NCBI GenBank assembly: GCA_025267735.1
Contig: CM046304.1
Location: forward strand, 27,097,381 to 27,161,380
DNA: 64,000 nt
Source of the DNA: Mactra quadrangularis
Lineage: Eukaryota > Mollusca > Bivalvia > Venerida > Mactridae
Direction: 5' to 3'
The notes under the pieces are model-generated. The model worked only from the letters and a program-made list of their open reading frames with translations. It did not search any database and was not told where the DNA came from. Shown in pieces: positions 36,375 to 48,480 of the stretch. A program made the position numbers and the translations under genes. How positions within the stretch are numbered: position 1 is the stretch's first letter; every line of letters starts with the position of its first letter.

Positions 36375-39300
36375 ATGGGATCTTCGCCGTCGGTAAGATA
36401 ATTCATTTTCAACTTTGTCAGCAGCCCGCCTAATCTGTACTTACAAGCAATGTATAGAAACTATAAACTGAAAACGTGTGACGTATGCACAAATTATCTA
36501 TTTATCTGAAATTATTTTGTTCAATGCTTTGAAAGTTTCTTTTCATAGAAACGTAGAATCGAAACTCTTTTACAGAAGTATATGTTGTAGTACATAATGT
36601 AAAACAATGCATCGTAAACTATAGATCGTGAAGTCATGAAATTTCTACTGTATGGATAAATGCTCCTCTGCGGACGAACAGTATTTCATTGAATTAAACC
36701 ACTAGTGTACGAACCCCAGTTCTTCTTGGAACCAATTCACATTTATAGTATATGTATAATCATTATCTAATTGCTCGACTTAATTGACTGACCAAAATTT
36801 ACACTAATTTGTGGAGAAAATTTAACTTATAATGAAGACTATACTTTCGGTATCAAATACATGTATGTTTTGAAGAATTGATTTGTTCTGTTCTATTCTG
36901 TAGTTTAATGTAGTGCAGTAGTACACCGTATGTAACGTTATAGTTTATTTATGATATAGGCAAACCGAAGTACATGTATATGCGATAAACGTCCTTTACA
37001 AACCTAGTTAAATTGTTTCATTATAATGATTGTAATTCAATACAGCCTGGTTCTATCATGTAATTATAGTGTATGAACAATGACTTTGAAAGACAATGCA
37101 ATGTATTATGTACGACATTGCATTAAGTTATTATTTTCACATAAATATGCATAGATTTAATTTAGATCGAATCTAATTATTTGAGCTACATATCTACATA
37201 CTTATTGTATGTACAAGTGTTAAATTTACCAGTATATTCAAAATTAGCCTATTAAAGTTTTTATTGGAATTTAAATTTTAGAATATGGTCAGTAAATCCA
37301 AGAACCCTTTGTATACTAGATCATTCGTAAATCATACGATTTAAAACAGATAAGTGTAGACAGATACATAAAGTAAAACATTGGCTTGCTGAAACCAAGT
37401 ATATATCAAATGAACGTAAAGAAGATATTATGTCAAGTGACTGATAACATATGAGTATAAATTTTGTAAGAATACAATCTAATCTTAGGATTTAACTAAA
37501 TGTGAATTATGTATATAAATACAAATGATCATGTACGTATGACATGGTATAGTTTAATCCTTAGTTTTATCTTTTGGTTATACGTTATTCATATAATTTA
37601 TAAAAAGTCCAACTGTAGTAGGTTTTCTTCTGTTCTAAACAAGTGTTTTAATAGTGATTTGAGCTTATTTAGCTTCTCAAGGTATCCTTCTGAAGGTAAT
37701 ACTCAATATAAAGCATGTCCAAATCAACATAGATTTTCTTCTGTTCTAAACAAGAGCAATGTATTTACAGCATCATCAGAATCACCAATGAATACATTGT
37801 TTGTCTGTATTATAATGGTACACAAGTGTTTTAATAATGATTTGAGTTTATTTTGTTACTATAGACATATTTCTGAAAGTTAAGGAAATAAAGCATGTCC
37901 GAATTGAATAGAGACTACATTCGCATCATTTATGTGACATTAATAGAACAAATCACTAAATTACATGCATTGTATTCCTTCCGATATTAACTCATAACTT
38001 ATCTATTGTTTTCTTTTAAAATATTCAAGAAAAAGCAAAAGCAAAAGAAACAAGTCGAAGGAAAATCTTTTAAAAAGATAGATGATTCACCAGACTCTAA
38101 CACTATCACTCAGGGCGATAAAAACCACAACAAATCTGAAGATGATTTGCCAAAAGGTTCAACAAATCGAGAGGATAAAACACATCAGGCAGACGACAAT
38201 GAAGTTCACGTGGATAAAACCAACAGTGACAGTGTTAGTGGAAAGGAAGCAACTTCGAGAGATTTAAATGGAAATCACGAGAATAAACATACAATAGAAG
38301 TTGACAACAAAACATCGCCCAGAAGTAAAAGTAATAGTGATAAACAAGATACCAAGAGCGATGATGAAACAGGTACTGTAAACTCTGAAACCGAATCAAA
38401 ACAACCCCAGTCAGAGTCAAGGAATGAGACTGACAAATCACAGTCTACTCATTCAAACTGTAGTGATAAAGGTTCTAGCGGTGAAAATAATGAAACTAAT
38501 TATGTTAAAACAGAAGCTGCTGTGTGGGAGGAAGAAAATGAAAATAAAAGTGATGAAGATTCTAAAAATGATAACACACGGAATATGAACACATCAAGAA
38601 TAGTAATGCAGCCTGGTGTCAAATTAAAGTCAGAAGAAAGTGAAGAGAATCTTAATGGCACTACGAACAATCATGCCGATTTAAATAACGCTGCAGGAAT
38701 AATTGATAACAAAGTTGAACAAACGACAAATGTTAAAGATGATAGTAAACAAAACTCTAGGGAAAGAGACGTTGATAAACGGAAAGAAACTGCTAAAGAA
38801 GATGCAAAACAAAAAGCCAAAGAACGACATACTAGCCCCGAGACACCGAACGCTAAGGAAAAGGACACTGACATAAATAAAGGAATAGAGAAAAAAAATG
38901 CAAACAACAAAATAAAAGAACGACAAACTAGCGCCGAGACATCGAAGGCGACGGAAATGGCAAACGTAAGTGTTTTCTTGTCTTGTATGCTCCTGAATAA
39001 CAACAACTTAACTCAAACTTCGAACAAATTATAATCGTTCTAAAGTCGAGTTTCAAATACTTTTGTACATACAGTTTTATTGGTATAATAATAATAGTAC
39101 AATATACTTGTATTATGAGGCGGTACGCCTCTCCCGTAGGGAGGCGCATTAAAGCCTTGGCACATAGCCACTCTGTGACAACAGCCGCAGCACCCAAGTT
39201 GGTACTCCATGGTATTGTACGCAAATAAGTGTGGAAAAAGATAATACTAAAATAAGATCACTAAGTCCAAGAATAAGTTTCTATCACAGTTTTAATAAGT

Positions 39301-42300
39301 AGACACTTAAGCATTAAATAACAATATTCCTAACACAAATTACAGTCACAAAGTCACAAAGTTAATATGTCACTAAGACAAAGTTTCACAAAGTAATAAT
39401 CCTAACTAGCAACAAATGCACTGTAAGAGATGTATGAGAAATTGATTTCTAGTTCCTAATTGTCATGAAAATATTAGAAGGGCTTTTTATAATGAACATA
39501 ATAATACAGGGTTTGGTCAAAACACTTTGACCAATCAGAAATACTCTTATTATCAACCAATTAAGTTGAATAATAATTAAAAAGGAAACAAAACAATAGT
39601 TTCCTGTGTTAATTGATAAATAATTGTCTGATGGCTTGACACAAAGAGTAGATATTAAAATTTGGCAATTATAGATAAAGTAGACAGGTATGATTGACAA
39701 CAATAATTATCAATTAACCTGAGGAATTAATATTTGAAATGAGAGGAAATGATTTTATCAACAAAAGGCAAAATTTAACACATGATTTCCTAGATAAAAA
39801 CTATATATCTTAAACATCAACACATACTCAAAAGGCTTAAAAAACATAAGTTTAATACCAAATATGGCATAAAAAATACACATCATAATACTTGTGTACA
39901 TGAACTAGAGTATCATCTGGTTCGATACCTTTGTAAATATGTAATGTAATTACGAAGGGAGGACATACATGCATTGATATTTTCCAATGACGACACTTAA
40001 CATGATACATTTTTATGTTATACGATGTACATGTATCTTTGTTGTAATATTTGTTGTGTTTGGTGTTAAGTTTTTCACCTTGTCCCCTTCACACCATATG
40101 TTTACATAATGTGAAGACTAGACAAGAGCGTAGAACTCAAACAAGTGAAGTGTCTTAAACACATTCTGTTGACATGAGAAGAACCCCTCTTCTTCAGATC
40201 GCTCTCACCATTTTTCAACAGGGCTTGTGCCTAAAATGTGATATGGCTTCGTTTATATACACAACACAAAATCGTTCAGCACGGTTCCGTCCAAACAAAG
40301 ACACAACCCATATATACATGCATGCATATGCAGCGCATTCGATATTTCGAATCCGTGCTGGACGCCTTTGTATACACGTATGTCTATAGTATACTCGTAT
40401 AATAAGCTTTCAAATTGGTAAAACTTAACATTAATGCTTGAATATATTAAGCATCAAATATAAAGATATACATGTTTGTTGAAATGTACTTTGTTTCATT
40501 TTGTCAGAATACAAAGTTGAATGATAATCTGAAGTTCTACAAAGGTCAAATAAACTCGAAACCACTTCCAGGTAAAGAAACTCTTAATTTGCATCAATCA
40601 AGTTTGTTTCTGATGGTAAAATTATTAGAAACTATTGAAGTGAGCTTCACATTAATTTCATGATTCACGTGAATTAAAAAAATCCAGTATTAAAGTATTG
40701 ATTATTACCATGACCCATAATTTACTTTCCATTACATTTTTATGAATTATTCTTTTATACAGGTCGTCATTACTTGTTTTGACTGACGTGTCTCCACTAC
40801 CTCTGTAGGGAAAACATTGATTTTCGGATGTTCAGAACGCGGTTGTTTCTTTCGACAGAGGCTTCTACGTCCAGAAGTCCAAACAATCCCTTATACATGT
40901 AGAACTATAATGTTGTTTATTCCAGGTGCTAAGATAGACGAGATGCATAAATGGAAAGGTGATTATATCAATTTAGAACGTAACCACTCATACATACAAT
41001 GGTTGTTTCCTTCGACAGAAAGCAGTTTCTTTAACAGTTCATCTCAAGCACTTCAAGAACACGAAGCAAAGGTACATTCTTTTATTGACATATAAGATAT
41101 GGATGTTATTTTCATGGTTTTCGGTTTGCATAACAAGGACCTACAACGACCCAATATTATTACTGGACATCTATCAATAGTATTTATACGTCCTTATTAA
41201 AATTGGAGGAAAGTGTAATAGCCCAATTATGTATGTTCATAATAAGAGAAATTCACATTTAAATGTTCATTCATACTTGTCTTATCTTACAAGCAATTTT
41301 GACTGCATTCAACAGAACAAAACAGAGCATATTATTAGCAGAACACATTCGAGTTCGTCGTCATTACAATAATTTGGCGGTACATCCATGTATAAATACA
41401 ATTAAAGGCGAATGATAAATAAGCAGATAAAAGAAAAGTGTGAGTAACATTATACCTATGTTTAGTACAATAAAACAATGTCTTAGTGTATAGATATAAT
41501 ACTATATTTACGAACTGAAAGAATTCAGAAATAATATGAATAATAACAACCTCTTAACAAAATAGCTTTGTAGATAAATTTTGCTAATTTAATTGTTATT
41601 AAATAACGGAATTATTATTGATTTTGACTACATTCTTTGGATTTCAATGTTTTAGGCAATTAGAGAAGATGTACAATTGAGGAAAAAAGTCTTGAAGTCT
41701 TTTAGAATGATGTTAGATTTTTATGGTATGGTACTAAAGGACGAAAGAAAGTTTGAAAGAAACCATAACTGGAAGGACAGATATGATCATTTAAACAAGT
41801 ATGTGATTTCAATATTTAATATTGAGATCTATGTATAAAGGCATTCGTATAGCAATTTTTTTTGTGTGTTTAACACATTGTATAGGTCATATAACGGCGG
41901 TCAGTCAACCTACTCACTGTTCCTGGAAAGGCTAAACCAACGCCTGGGCACATACTTTCGTCAGTGACTGACAACTGCTCTGCATGATTAAAAAACATTA
42001 GTAACATCTCGGGTCACAACTTTAATATGAAACAAACTGGATTATGTTCAATAACAATTGTTTTTGTTGTTAAACGTAGTCTTGATTCGATTCTTGTTAA
42101 TCAAAGTCTCGCATAACATATGATATAATGACCATTTGTATCATTTTCTATACACCGTTTATGATCTTTAAATACTTCTAGAAATTCAGATACACCCGGA
42201 AGACATTTAAACGGGACTTAATGAGCATCAGCGTAATGTAGGTTACTTCATTTTCGTTCTCGCACATTGCTATTTCATACAGAATAATTTAAATTAGGGA

Positions 42301-42842
42301 AGGAAATGGGACACATTCAAATGTCCATTTCCCAGTCGAGAAATAGAATTTGAAAGTCTAACAGGGTACCGAAAAGTATAAACCCTTTTTCACGCGCATC
42401 TTATCAAATTGTGTTACTCATAATACATGTACTATGAATTTATCTTTGCAGATCCATGCATAATTGGTTACGTATTACACGTATAATAAAATCAATGGGA
42501 GAGCTAGGATGGGAACATTTACAAGCCCTCTGGGTAGAATTTCTCATATTAGAAGTTTTCGAGCGTAAAGAACTTCCTAAACTGACCAATAGTTCGTCTA
42601 TGGAATATTGGGTGGATGCTGTGAAAGATGACGCCGAGAGGAGTAAATGTTTTGAACTCTATGCATCATTTAAAGAAAAGTCAGCACAGCCTAATAAAGA
42701 TGAACACAAAAAGAATGACAAAAAAGACACGAGAGGAGACAAACCGAATGTTCCGAGTGTTGAAAAAGGGAGTGATAAAATTGACACTGGACATAGTTCT
42801 GAAACAATAAATAAACGGAAACAGAAAGTAGCGGACATCTAG
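36375..42842 (+). CDS. OGFR-like: OGFR-like protein with OGFr domain and putative N-myristoylation signal
   Basis: Six exons: 36375-36392, 38030-38965, 40508-40571, 40926-41071, 41656-41798, 42452-42842 (TAG stop), 565 residues in phase. Exon 1 encodes MGSSPS, which fits the MGxxxS/T myristoylation pattern, and splices in phase 0 to a lysine-rich start (KKQKQKKQVEGK). Residues 7-318, all one exon, are polar and apparently disordered, with a repeated KERxTSxET element near the end. Residues about 323-500 match the OGFr N-terminal conserved domain: NLKFYKGQ, ERNHSYIQWLFP (357-368), LRITRIIKSMGELG (442-455). Vertebrate OGFR binds met-enkephalin and inhibits growth; whether invertebrate relatives do so is unknown. 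The tail (from about 500) is again hydrophilic. Exons 3-6 are certain by homology. Exon 1 and the exon 2 acceptor are inferred; a copy of both signals persists in the paralogue at 46079. There is no ATG at the 5' end of exon 2. Confidence 0.85.
37616..37900. repeat. Intron 1 direct repeats next to exon 2
   Basis: TTTTCTTCTGTTCTAAACAA occurs near 37622 and 37734, and ACAAGTGTTTTAATA.TGATTTGAG occurs near 37638 and 37821, followed by versions of CTGAAAG..AAAGCATGTCC. The segment in front of exon 2 has been duplicated locally, as it has been several times in the second gene copy. Confidence 0.7.
39112..39889. mobile_element. 778-bp insertion with short TIR and target duplication
   Basis: It is absent from the paralogous intron near 49525, which gives an exact empty site. 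The insert begins ATTATGA and ends TCATAAT (7-bp TIR), and ACTTGT flanks it at 39106-39111 and 39890-39895; the direct repeat can be read as 8 bp if it overlaps the TIR. No long ORF. The left end contains GC-rich hairpins (GCCTCTCCCGTAGGGAGGC). Superfamily unknown. Confidence 0.75.
41866..42000 (-). repeat. Family 1 SINE fragment
   Basis: Plus-strand reading: TTAACACATTGTATAGGTCA, TAACGGCGGTCAGTCAACCT, TTTCGTCAGTGACTGACAAC. The head is missing and an internal block is deleted. It lies in the last intron of the OGFR-like gene. Confidence 0.75.
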
Positions 42843-42868
42843 CAGAGTTACACTATTGTATTTATCCA

Positions 42869-42874
42869 AATAAA
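42869..42874 (+). terminator. Poly(A) signal of the OGFR-like gene
   Basis: AATAAA lies 27 bp after the TAG stop, which is a plausible position for a very short 3' UTR. Confidence 0.55.
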
Positions 42875-43237
42875 AACTGAAATTGTATAATGTTTATTTG
42901 GCAATTTGAATTAAAATTTTTTTTTTAATGTTAAAGTTTATTGTCATCTTATTATAATCTATACCAGGTTTACAAGTTAAAGTCATTTTACGACAGTAAG
43001 CTCACTATAACTAATGTTCCTGGATGCTTGTCTATAAACGGTACCTACATATCCTTCCATAAAGCCGTTATAACTTCTCTGTACCACTTATTAATTAAGG
43101 AAAATCGGCATTATTGTAAAGTTTTCAAGGTAGGGTATAACCCAGGTTGGGATTCAAACCAGCGACCCCTTAGGACAATAGATACGTAACAATTTATCCT
43201 AATCACAATCTGACCAGGTGAGTTAAAATATACGTAG

Positions 43238-44230
43238 AGGTTATTAAACAGGGCAAGTGTGCCTTAAGGAAGATATCGGCACACTTGCTTAGGTATTGGC
43301 CCGAGTGCTTCAGCCCGAGGGCTAATATGTTCATATGTTGACTCTTGCAAGTAATGATGATTTTCTAAAACAAAATACTTTTTTTCTCGACGCAACGCGC
43401 TATTTTGCACGTTGACGTTACGTCACATGTATTGTGATGTTTTTTTCAATTCCGAAACGTTGGAATCTAATGAACGCTTATTATAAAACGTAAGTCTTGT
43501 TATTGATACTACTATTTCACTATGAAAAAACACAGGTCGTAAAAGTGAATAGCTTCTTGTTGCTAATAACGTAACGAATCTCACGTGCGGAAAGTCTGCC
43601 GCTGTTGGACTGCAGGTGCGTATTGACCGGAAGTTGCCTCAATATCGATTTTTGGCACACTAGGAAGTGAGCCAAATATCGATATTTTGGCACACTTGCT
43701 CAATACGTATAGGTTATTAAACAGGGCAAGTGTGCCTTAAGGAAGATATCGGCACACTTGCTTAGGTATTGGCCCGAGGGCTTTAGCCCGAGGGCTAATG
43801 CCGGAGAAAGTGTGCCGATATCGACTTAAGGCACACTTGCCCTGTTTCATAACCTTTTTATTGCATATGTTGACCAATTCATGTAACGATGATTTTTCTA
43901 CAACAAAAATACATTTTTTCTCGACGTAACGCGCTATTTTGCACGTTGACGTTACGTCACATGTATTGTTTTGTTTATTCAACGTCGAAACGTTGGAATC
44001 TAATGAACGATTGTTAAATTGTTGATTATCTTATTAATTTTCACTATGAAAAAAACAGACGTCGTAAAATTGAATAGCTTCTTGTTGCTAATTACGTACG
44101 AATTCCACGTGCGGAAAGTCTGCGGTTGTTGGACTGCAGGTGCGTAATGACCGGAAGTTGCCTCAATATCGATTTTTGGCACACTAGGAAGTGGGCCAAA
44201 TATCGATATTTTGGCACACTTGCTCAATAC
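43238..44230. repeat. Tandem pair of about 0.5-kb units rich in inverted repeats
   Basis: Unit 1 (43238-43710) and unit 2 (43711-44230) share AGGTTATTAAACAGGGCAAG, a CTCGACG.AACGCGCTATTTT block, TGACGTTACGTCA, GTGCGGAAAGTCTGC and a TCGATATTTTGGCACACTTG end. Unit 1 lacks about 65 bp that complete a foldback in unit 2. There is no credible ORF. It looks like a non-autonomous mobile element or satellite seed. It is more CpG-rich than its surroundings. Confidence 0.8.
43711..43855. repeat. 145-bp near-perfect foldback palindrome
   Basis: AGGTTATTAAACAGGGCAAG then TGTGCCTTAAG at the left pairs with CTTAAGGCACACTTGCCCTG then TTTCATAACCT at the right (30 of 31 positions). Inner arms ATATCGGCACACTT / AAGTGTGCCGATAT also pair. 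The centre contains CCCGAGGGCT twice. Confidence 0.85.
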
Positions 44231-44231
44231 C

Positions 44232-44352
44232 GGAATGTATTGCCCGCATTGAGGCTATATTGGCGCACTTTCTCGTCGATTTTGTTACTATTTATAGTAA
44301 CATATGCAATAATGGAATATATTGCCCACATTGAGGCTATATTGGCACACTT
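44232..44352. repeat. About 41-bp direct repeat, two copies 80 bp apart
   Basis: GGAATGTATTGCCCGCATTG then AGGCTATATTGGCGCAC starts at about 44232 and recurs as GGAATATATTGCCCACATTG then AGGCTATATTGGCACAC at about 44313. Confidence 0.75.
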
Positions 44353-44359
44353 CCACTAA

Positions 44360-46078
44360 CTTAGATACGTAAAAAATATTATTTTTCTATAAAAATACGA
44401 GGGTGACCAGAACAAATTTTCAATCAATGGGCAAAAACAGCTGATTTTTTGTCTTTTGACTCATAGTTCGGGCATTTGGAACACCTCGACCTTTCATGAA
44501 TGAATAATCTCGGAAGGATTCGTGGGGGTCTACCCTGGCGGCTTGGGTTTTTACTATCTACGCAAGGCGACGCACGTAACGGTTATGCAATAAAGTTCTT
44601 GTAGTATACACACAGATCTTTGTCAAACATGTAATATAATTATATTGATCAGCGATATCATTGAACTGTGTTACTTCAATTTTTCGGACAAAAAACAAAT
44701 ATTACTCATCGCCCAAACGATCGTGTGTCTGTTTACTTCAACAACGGTAGTTTCGAAATGGCGCCTGAAAATGTACGAGGTTATTCGTAGCGAATGGCCG
44801 AGGAGTTCCGAATGATAGTTCGGGCAATACGTAAAAATCAGCGGGCGTCAAGAGCCATGAAATGAAGAGTTTTTGCTCAATTTTTGCCTCAATGCCAAGA
44901 AGTGTGTAAACTTTCTTTGCTTCGTTGTTGCCGATAAATGTAATCGACATTATACCCTATCATATATAAATATTTTATGAACACGAATATGTCATACTTT
45001 GTTATTTATCCGTAATAACTTTAATTTCATTTTTATATCCCCATTGTGTCCCTGTTTATACTTTGACATTACACTTGCGAAGTCAGCGATTATATTCTCA
45101 ACAACAAGTGCTCATACTGAAGTGTTTACAGAATTCTTGACCTGAGAAAAAAGTCGGTTTGAAAAACTAATGTTGGACTCGATAATTTCTTTGTTGTTGC
45201 CAGAACAATGGTGTAATTTTGTTTCAACCAAAATATTGTCAATTAAGCTGAATTGTCTATATTATCGAAATTTGCTGACTAACGGGGTTTCAATGAATAA
45301 AAACAACTGCACAAATTATTTACAAAACGAATATGGAACTTGTCGACATTAGTGTATATCTAAGCGTCTTTCAATTGATTTTTAAACTGACAAATTTTAT
45401 TTGTTAAATATTTTATAGAATTTTCAATATTTTTGCTACAATGGCCTCACTCGGGATTGTCCAATAGAAACTCATATATTCGTATTACTAGAGATGAACA
45501 ATGATTGGAATTTCTCCTGAACATTTTACTACAAAATGAAACTGAAATAAATGGACATAATGCGTTTTATTCTAATGGTATAATCAAACATATAATAATC
45601 AGTTAGTTTGCATTTTCACTGATTTACGACATAAGTATAGCAGATATATCTTTGAGTATGTGATACAATCAATATACTTTCCTGGTATGAAATCTAACTG
45701 TTCGGTCTTACTGAATATAGGTTTACAGTTTAAAGTTTATTTACATTTATTTGATATTCTCACCACATGTTAATATGTGAAATAAGGTTACGAAGAGAAG
45801 AGAAAGCTTGATTAATTAAAAAACAGTTTAAAGAAGATAACTCACTCGTAGTAGCCAGTTAATAGTCTAAAAACCAGCATAAGTTCTGTATTGATAAATT
45901 TATTAAGTTTGATATTTTTTTCTCATTTGTACAATTCATAATATACGTTGTAAACCTATAATATCGCTATAATATATACAAATGCCGATCAATATCTTAT
46001 CAAAGAAATGATGATTTACCAAAGTTTTACGAATACTTGTGAACGACCAGAAAGGAAAGTTCGTACTCTTAAACTGAT
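44360..46078. other. Spacer without recognised genes
   Basis: 44480-44950 is richer in CpG than its surroundings and contains a 70-codon open frame on the minus strand (44950-44738) that resembles nothing I know. 44950-45950 is AT-rich and featureless. From about 45960 the sequence matches the DNA just upstream of exon 1 of the OGFR-like gene, so the end of this interval should be the paralogue's promoter region. Confidence 0.45.
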
Positions 46079-47483
46079 ATGGGATCTTCACCGTCGGTAA
46101 GATATTTCATTTTCAACTTTTTCAGCAGCTCGACTAATCCTTATTAATAAGCAATTTATAGAAAAATATGTAGACCGGTTAAAGTTCGTGCAATTGATGT
46201 ATCTATTTATTTGTATTATTTTTCTATGGTTTAAGATTTTTTTAGAAGTAATAAAGAATCGAAATTCTTATATAGAAGTAACTGAATAAAGAGTAAACGA
46301 TTGACTGTAAATCCATGACAACTACAGCTGTTGAATGAAAAGCGTGTTAGTGAACGGTGTTTTATTGTATCAAACCACTAGAGTACGAAGCCCAGTTCTT
46401 CTTGGAACCACTCCCTTTAGTACGTATGTAATGATTATCTTAATTGACTGACTTAATTTCCATTTTAAAACTTAACTTAATATGTTGAGAAAAGCTTGAC
46501 TTTCAGTGAAGATATATTTTTTTCGGTATCAATACATGTATACTGTGTTGGAGAATTATGTAATATTTAATCGTTAAGTTGAATAGTACACTGTACATAT
46601 AGTTAATTAATGATATCAATGACGAAAACAAATCAAAGTATATTCGAATAAACGTCCTGTACAAACCTTGGTCAAAATGTTATGTTTGTAATTCAATACA
46701 AATTGGTTTTTTAATATAGCTTTAATAATAATGGACGGTACTGCATTAAGTTTATCCCCTCAAATACTTTAGATTTTAAATCGATTTTAATTATAGTTTC
46801 AAAATTAGCATAAAGTTTTTATTGTTCTTGATTTTTACATACAATAGCGAATCATATGATCAGTAAATCTAAGGATCCTATGTATAAAGTATCCTTCGTA
46901 AATAATACGTTTGTTACATTTGATAAACTACAAACTATGAACTACGCCTCTTTGTATGAACTACGCCTCTTTGTCTCTGTTGAAAATTGTTGCAGCGTGA
47001 AAAGAGTAATCTTATACTTTCTTGTTACAATTGAAACGATCTTTAGACATCGTTCTAAAACCTGGATTGCTGAAACCAAGTGCATATCAAAAGAGCGTAA
47101 GGTAGATATTTAAAGTTACTGATAACAAGTGAGTATAGATTTTGTTAGGATACAATCTTAAGATTTAACGTCAACATATAAACATTAACATATAATATGG
47201 AGTAGTTTAAACCTGAGCTTTATTTAAGTTATTTGTCATCCATATGATTTATTAAAGTCGAACTATAGTAGGTTTTATTCAGTTTAAAAAAAGAGAAATG
47301 CATTTACAACACTATTTTATCACCAGTAAATGCATTGTTTATCTGTTTTATAATTGAACACAAGTGTTTCGTTATGGTTTTCATTTATTACGTTACTACC
47401 CCCTTATTTGAAAGTGAAGTTCTGAAAGTGAAGGTTTTAATATCTTTCATTATTTACATGTATTTTTTTCTTTTCATATACAT

Positions 47484-48480
47484 ACATTTAAGAAAAGGCA
47501 AAAGGAACAAGACATATTAATATCTTTCACATTGATAGATGCTTCATCATGCTATAATACAATTGATCATGACGATAAAAACCACAACATAGTGTATTTC
47601 ATCCAATATTTACACATAACTTATCTATTGTTTTCTTTTAAAATATTTAAGAAAAAGCAAGAGCAAATTGTTTGTCTGTATTATAATGGTACACAAGTGT
47701 TTTAATAATGATTTAAGTTTATTTAGTTACTATAGATATATTTCTGAAAGTTAATAAGGAAATAAAGCATGTCCAAATTGAATAGAGACTACATTCGCAT
47801 CATTGACGTGACATTATTAGAACAAATCACTAAATTACATGCATTGTATTCCTTCCGATATTAACTCATAACTTATCTATTGTTTTCTTTTAAAATTTTC
47901 AAGAAAAAGCAAAAGCAAAAGAAACAAGTCGAAGGAAAATCTTTTAAAAAGATAGATGATTCACTAGACTCTAACACTATCACTCAGGGCGATAAAAACC
48001 ACAACAAATCTGAAGATGATTTGCCAAAAGGTTTAACTAACGGAGAGGATAAAATACACCAGGCAGACGACTTTGATGTTCAAGTGGATATGAACTATAG
48101 TGGCAATGTCGGTGGAAAGGTACCAACTCCAAAAGTCTTATCATTCGCCTTTTATATATTTCATTATTTTTAAGTGCGAACTAAAGAAGTCTTGTCGTTT
48201 TTTAAATAAAGCAATATATTTAAAGCACTCATTTATCAATTGTTTGCCTGTATCATTTCGCTCAAGGTTTTATTATGGTTTGAGTTTATTAGAGTACTAA
48301 CCCTTATAATGTATTCTCTGAAAATTAAGATTCAATAAAAAGGATGTCCAAATTAACCTGAGACTAGACACATCATTTAAAACAAACCCTAAGTTACAAG
48401 CATTGTCTTTCTTCCATTATTTACACATAACTTATATACATGCATTGTTTTCTCTGAAAATATTTAAGAAAAAGCAAAAG
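47484..48480 (+). repeat. Array of exon-2 relics with their 5' flanks
   Basis: Four starts of the long OGFR-like exon occur in about 1 kb: a decayed one at about 47490-47583 (keeps GATAAAAACCACAAC), a stub at 47652-47668 (AAAAAGCAAGAGCAAAT, then a jump to flank sequence), the 72-codon exon at 47904, and the full exon at 48469. Each is preceded by a version of the same pyrimidine-rich acceptor and, for the last three, by an AAAGCATGTCC-type flank. Confidence 0.75.

Noticed and set aside
38006..38029. Possible start of the OGFR-like protein at 38006
   Set aside because: The codon there is TTG, not ATG, and the stretch is a good pyrimidine-rich splice acceptor ending in CAAG. An upstream ATG exon fits better.
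38671..39006. Open frames on the minus strand opposite the long OGFR-like exon (also 49089-49424)
   Set aside because: They mirror a biased, lysine/aspartate-rich exon; hydrophobic serine/phenylalanine-rich antisense frames are expected by composition.
44738..44950. 70-codon minus-strand frame in a CpG-richer patch
   Set aside because: No recognisable domain or neighbouring exons; it could be an exon or a transposon remnant, but there is not enough to call it.
46856..47113. Open frame in intron 1 of the second OGFR-like copy
   Set aside because: The matching stretch in the intact gene (from 37285) has an early stop, so it is probably intronic.
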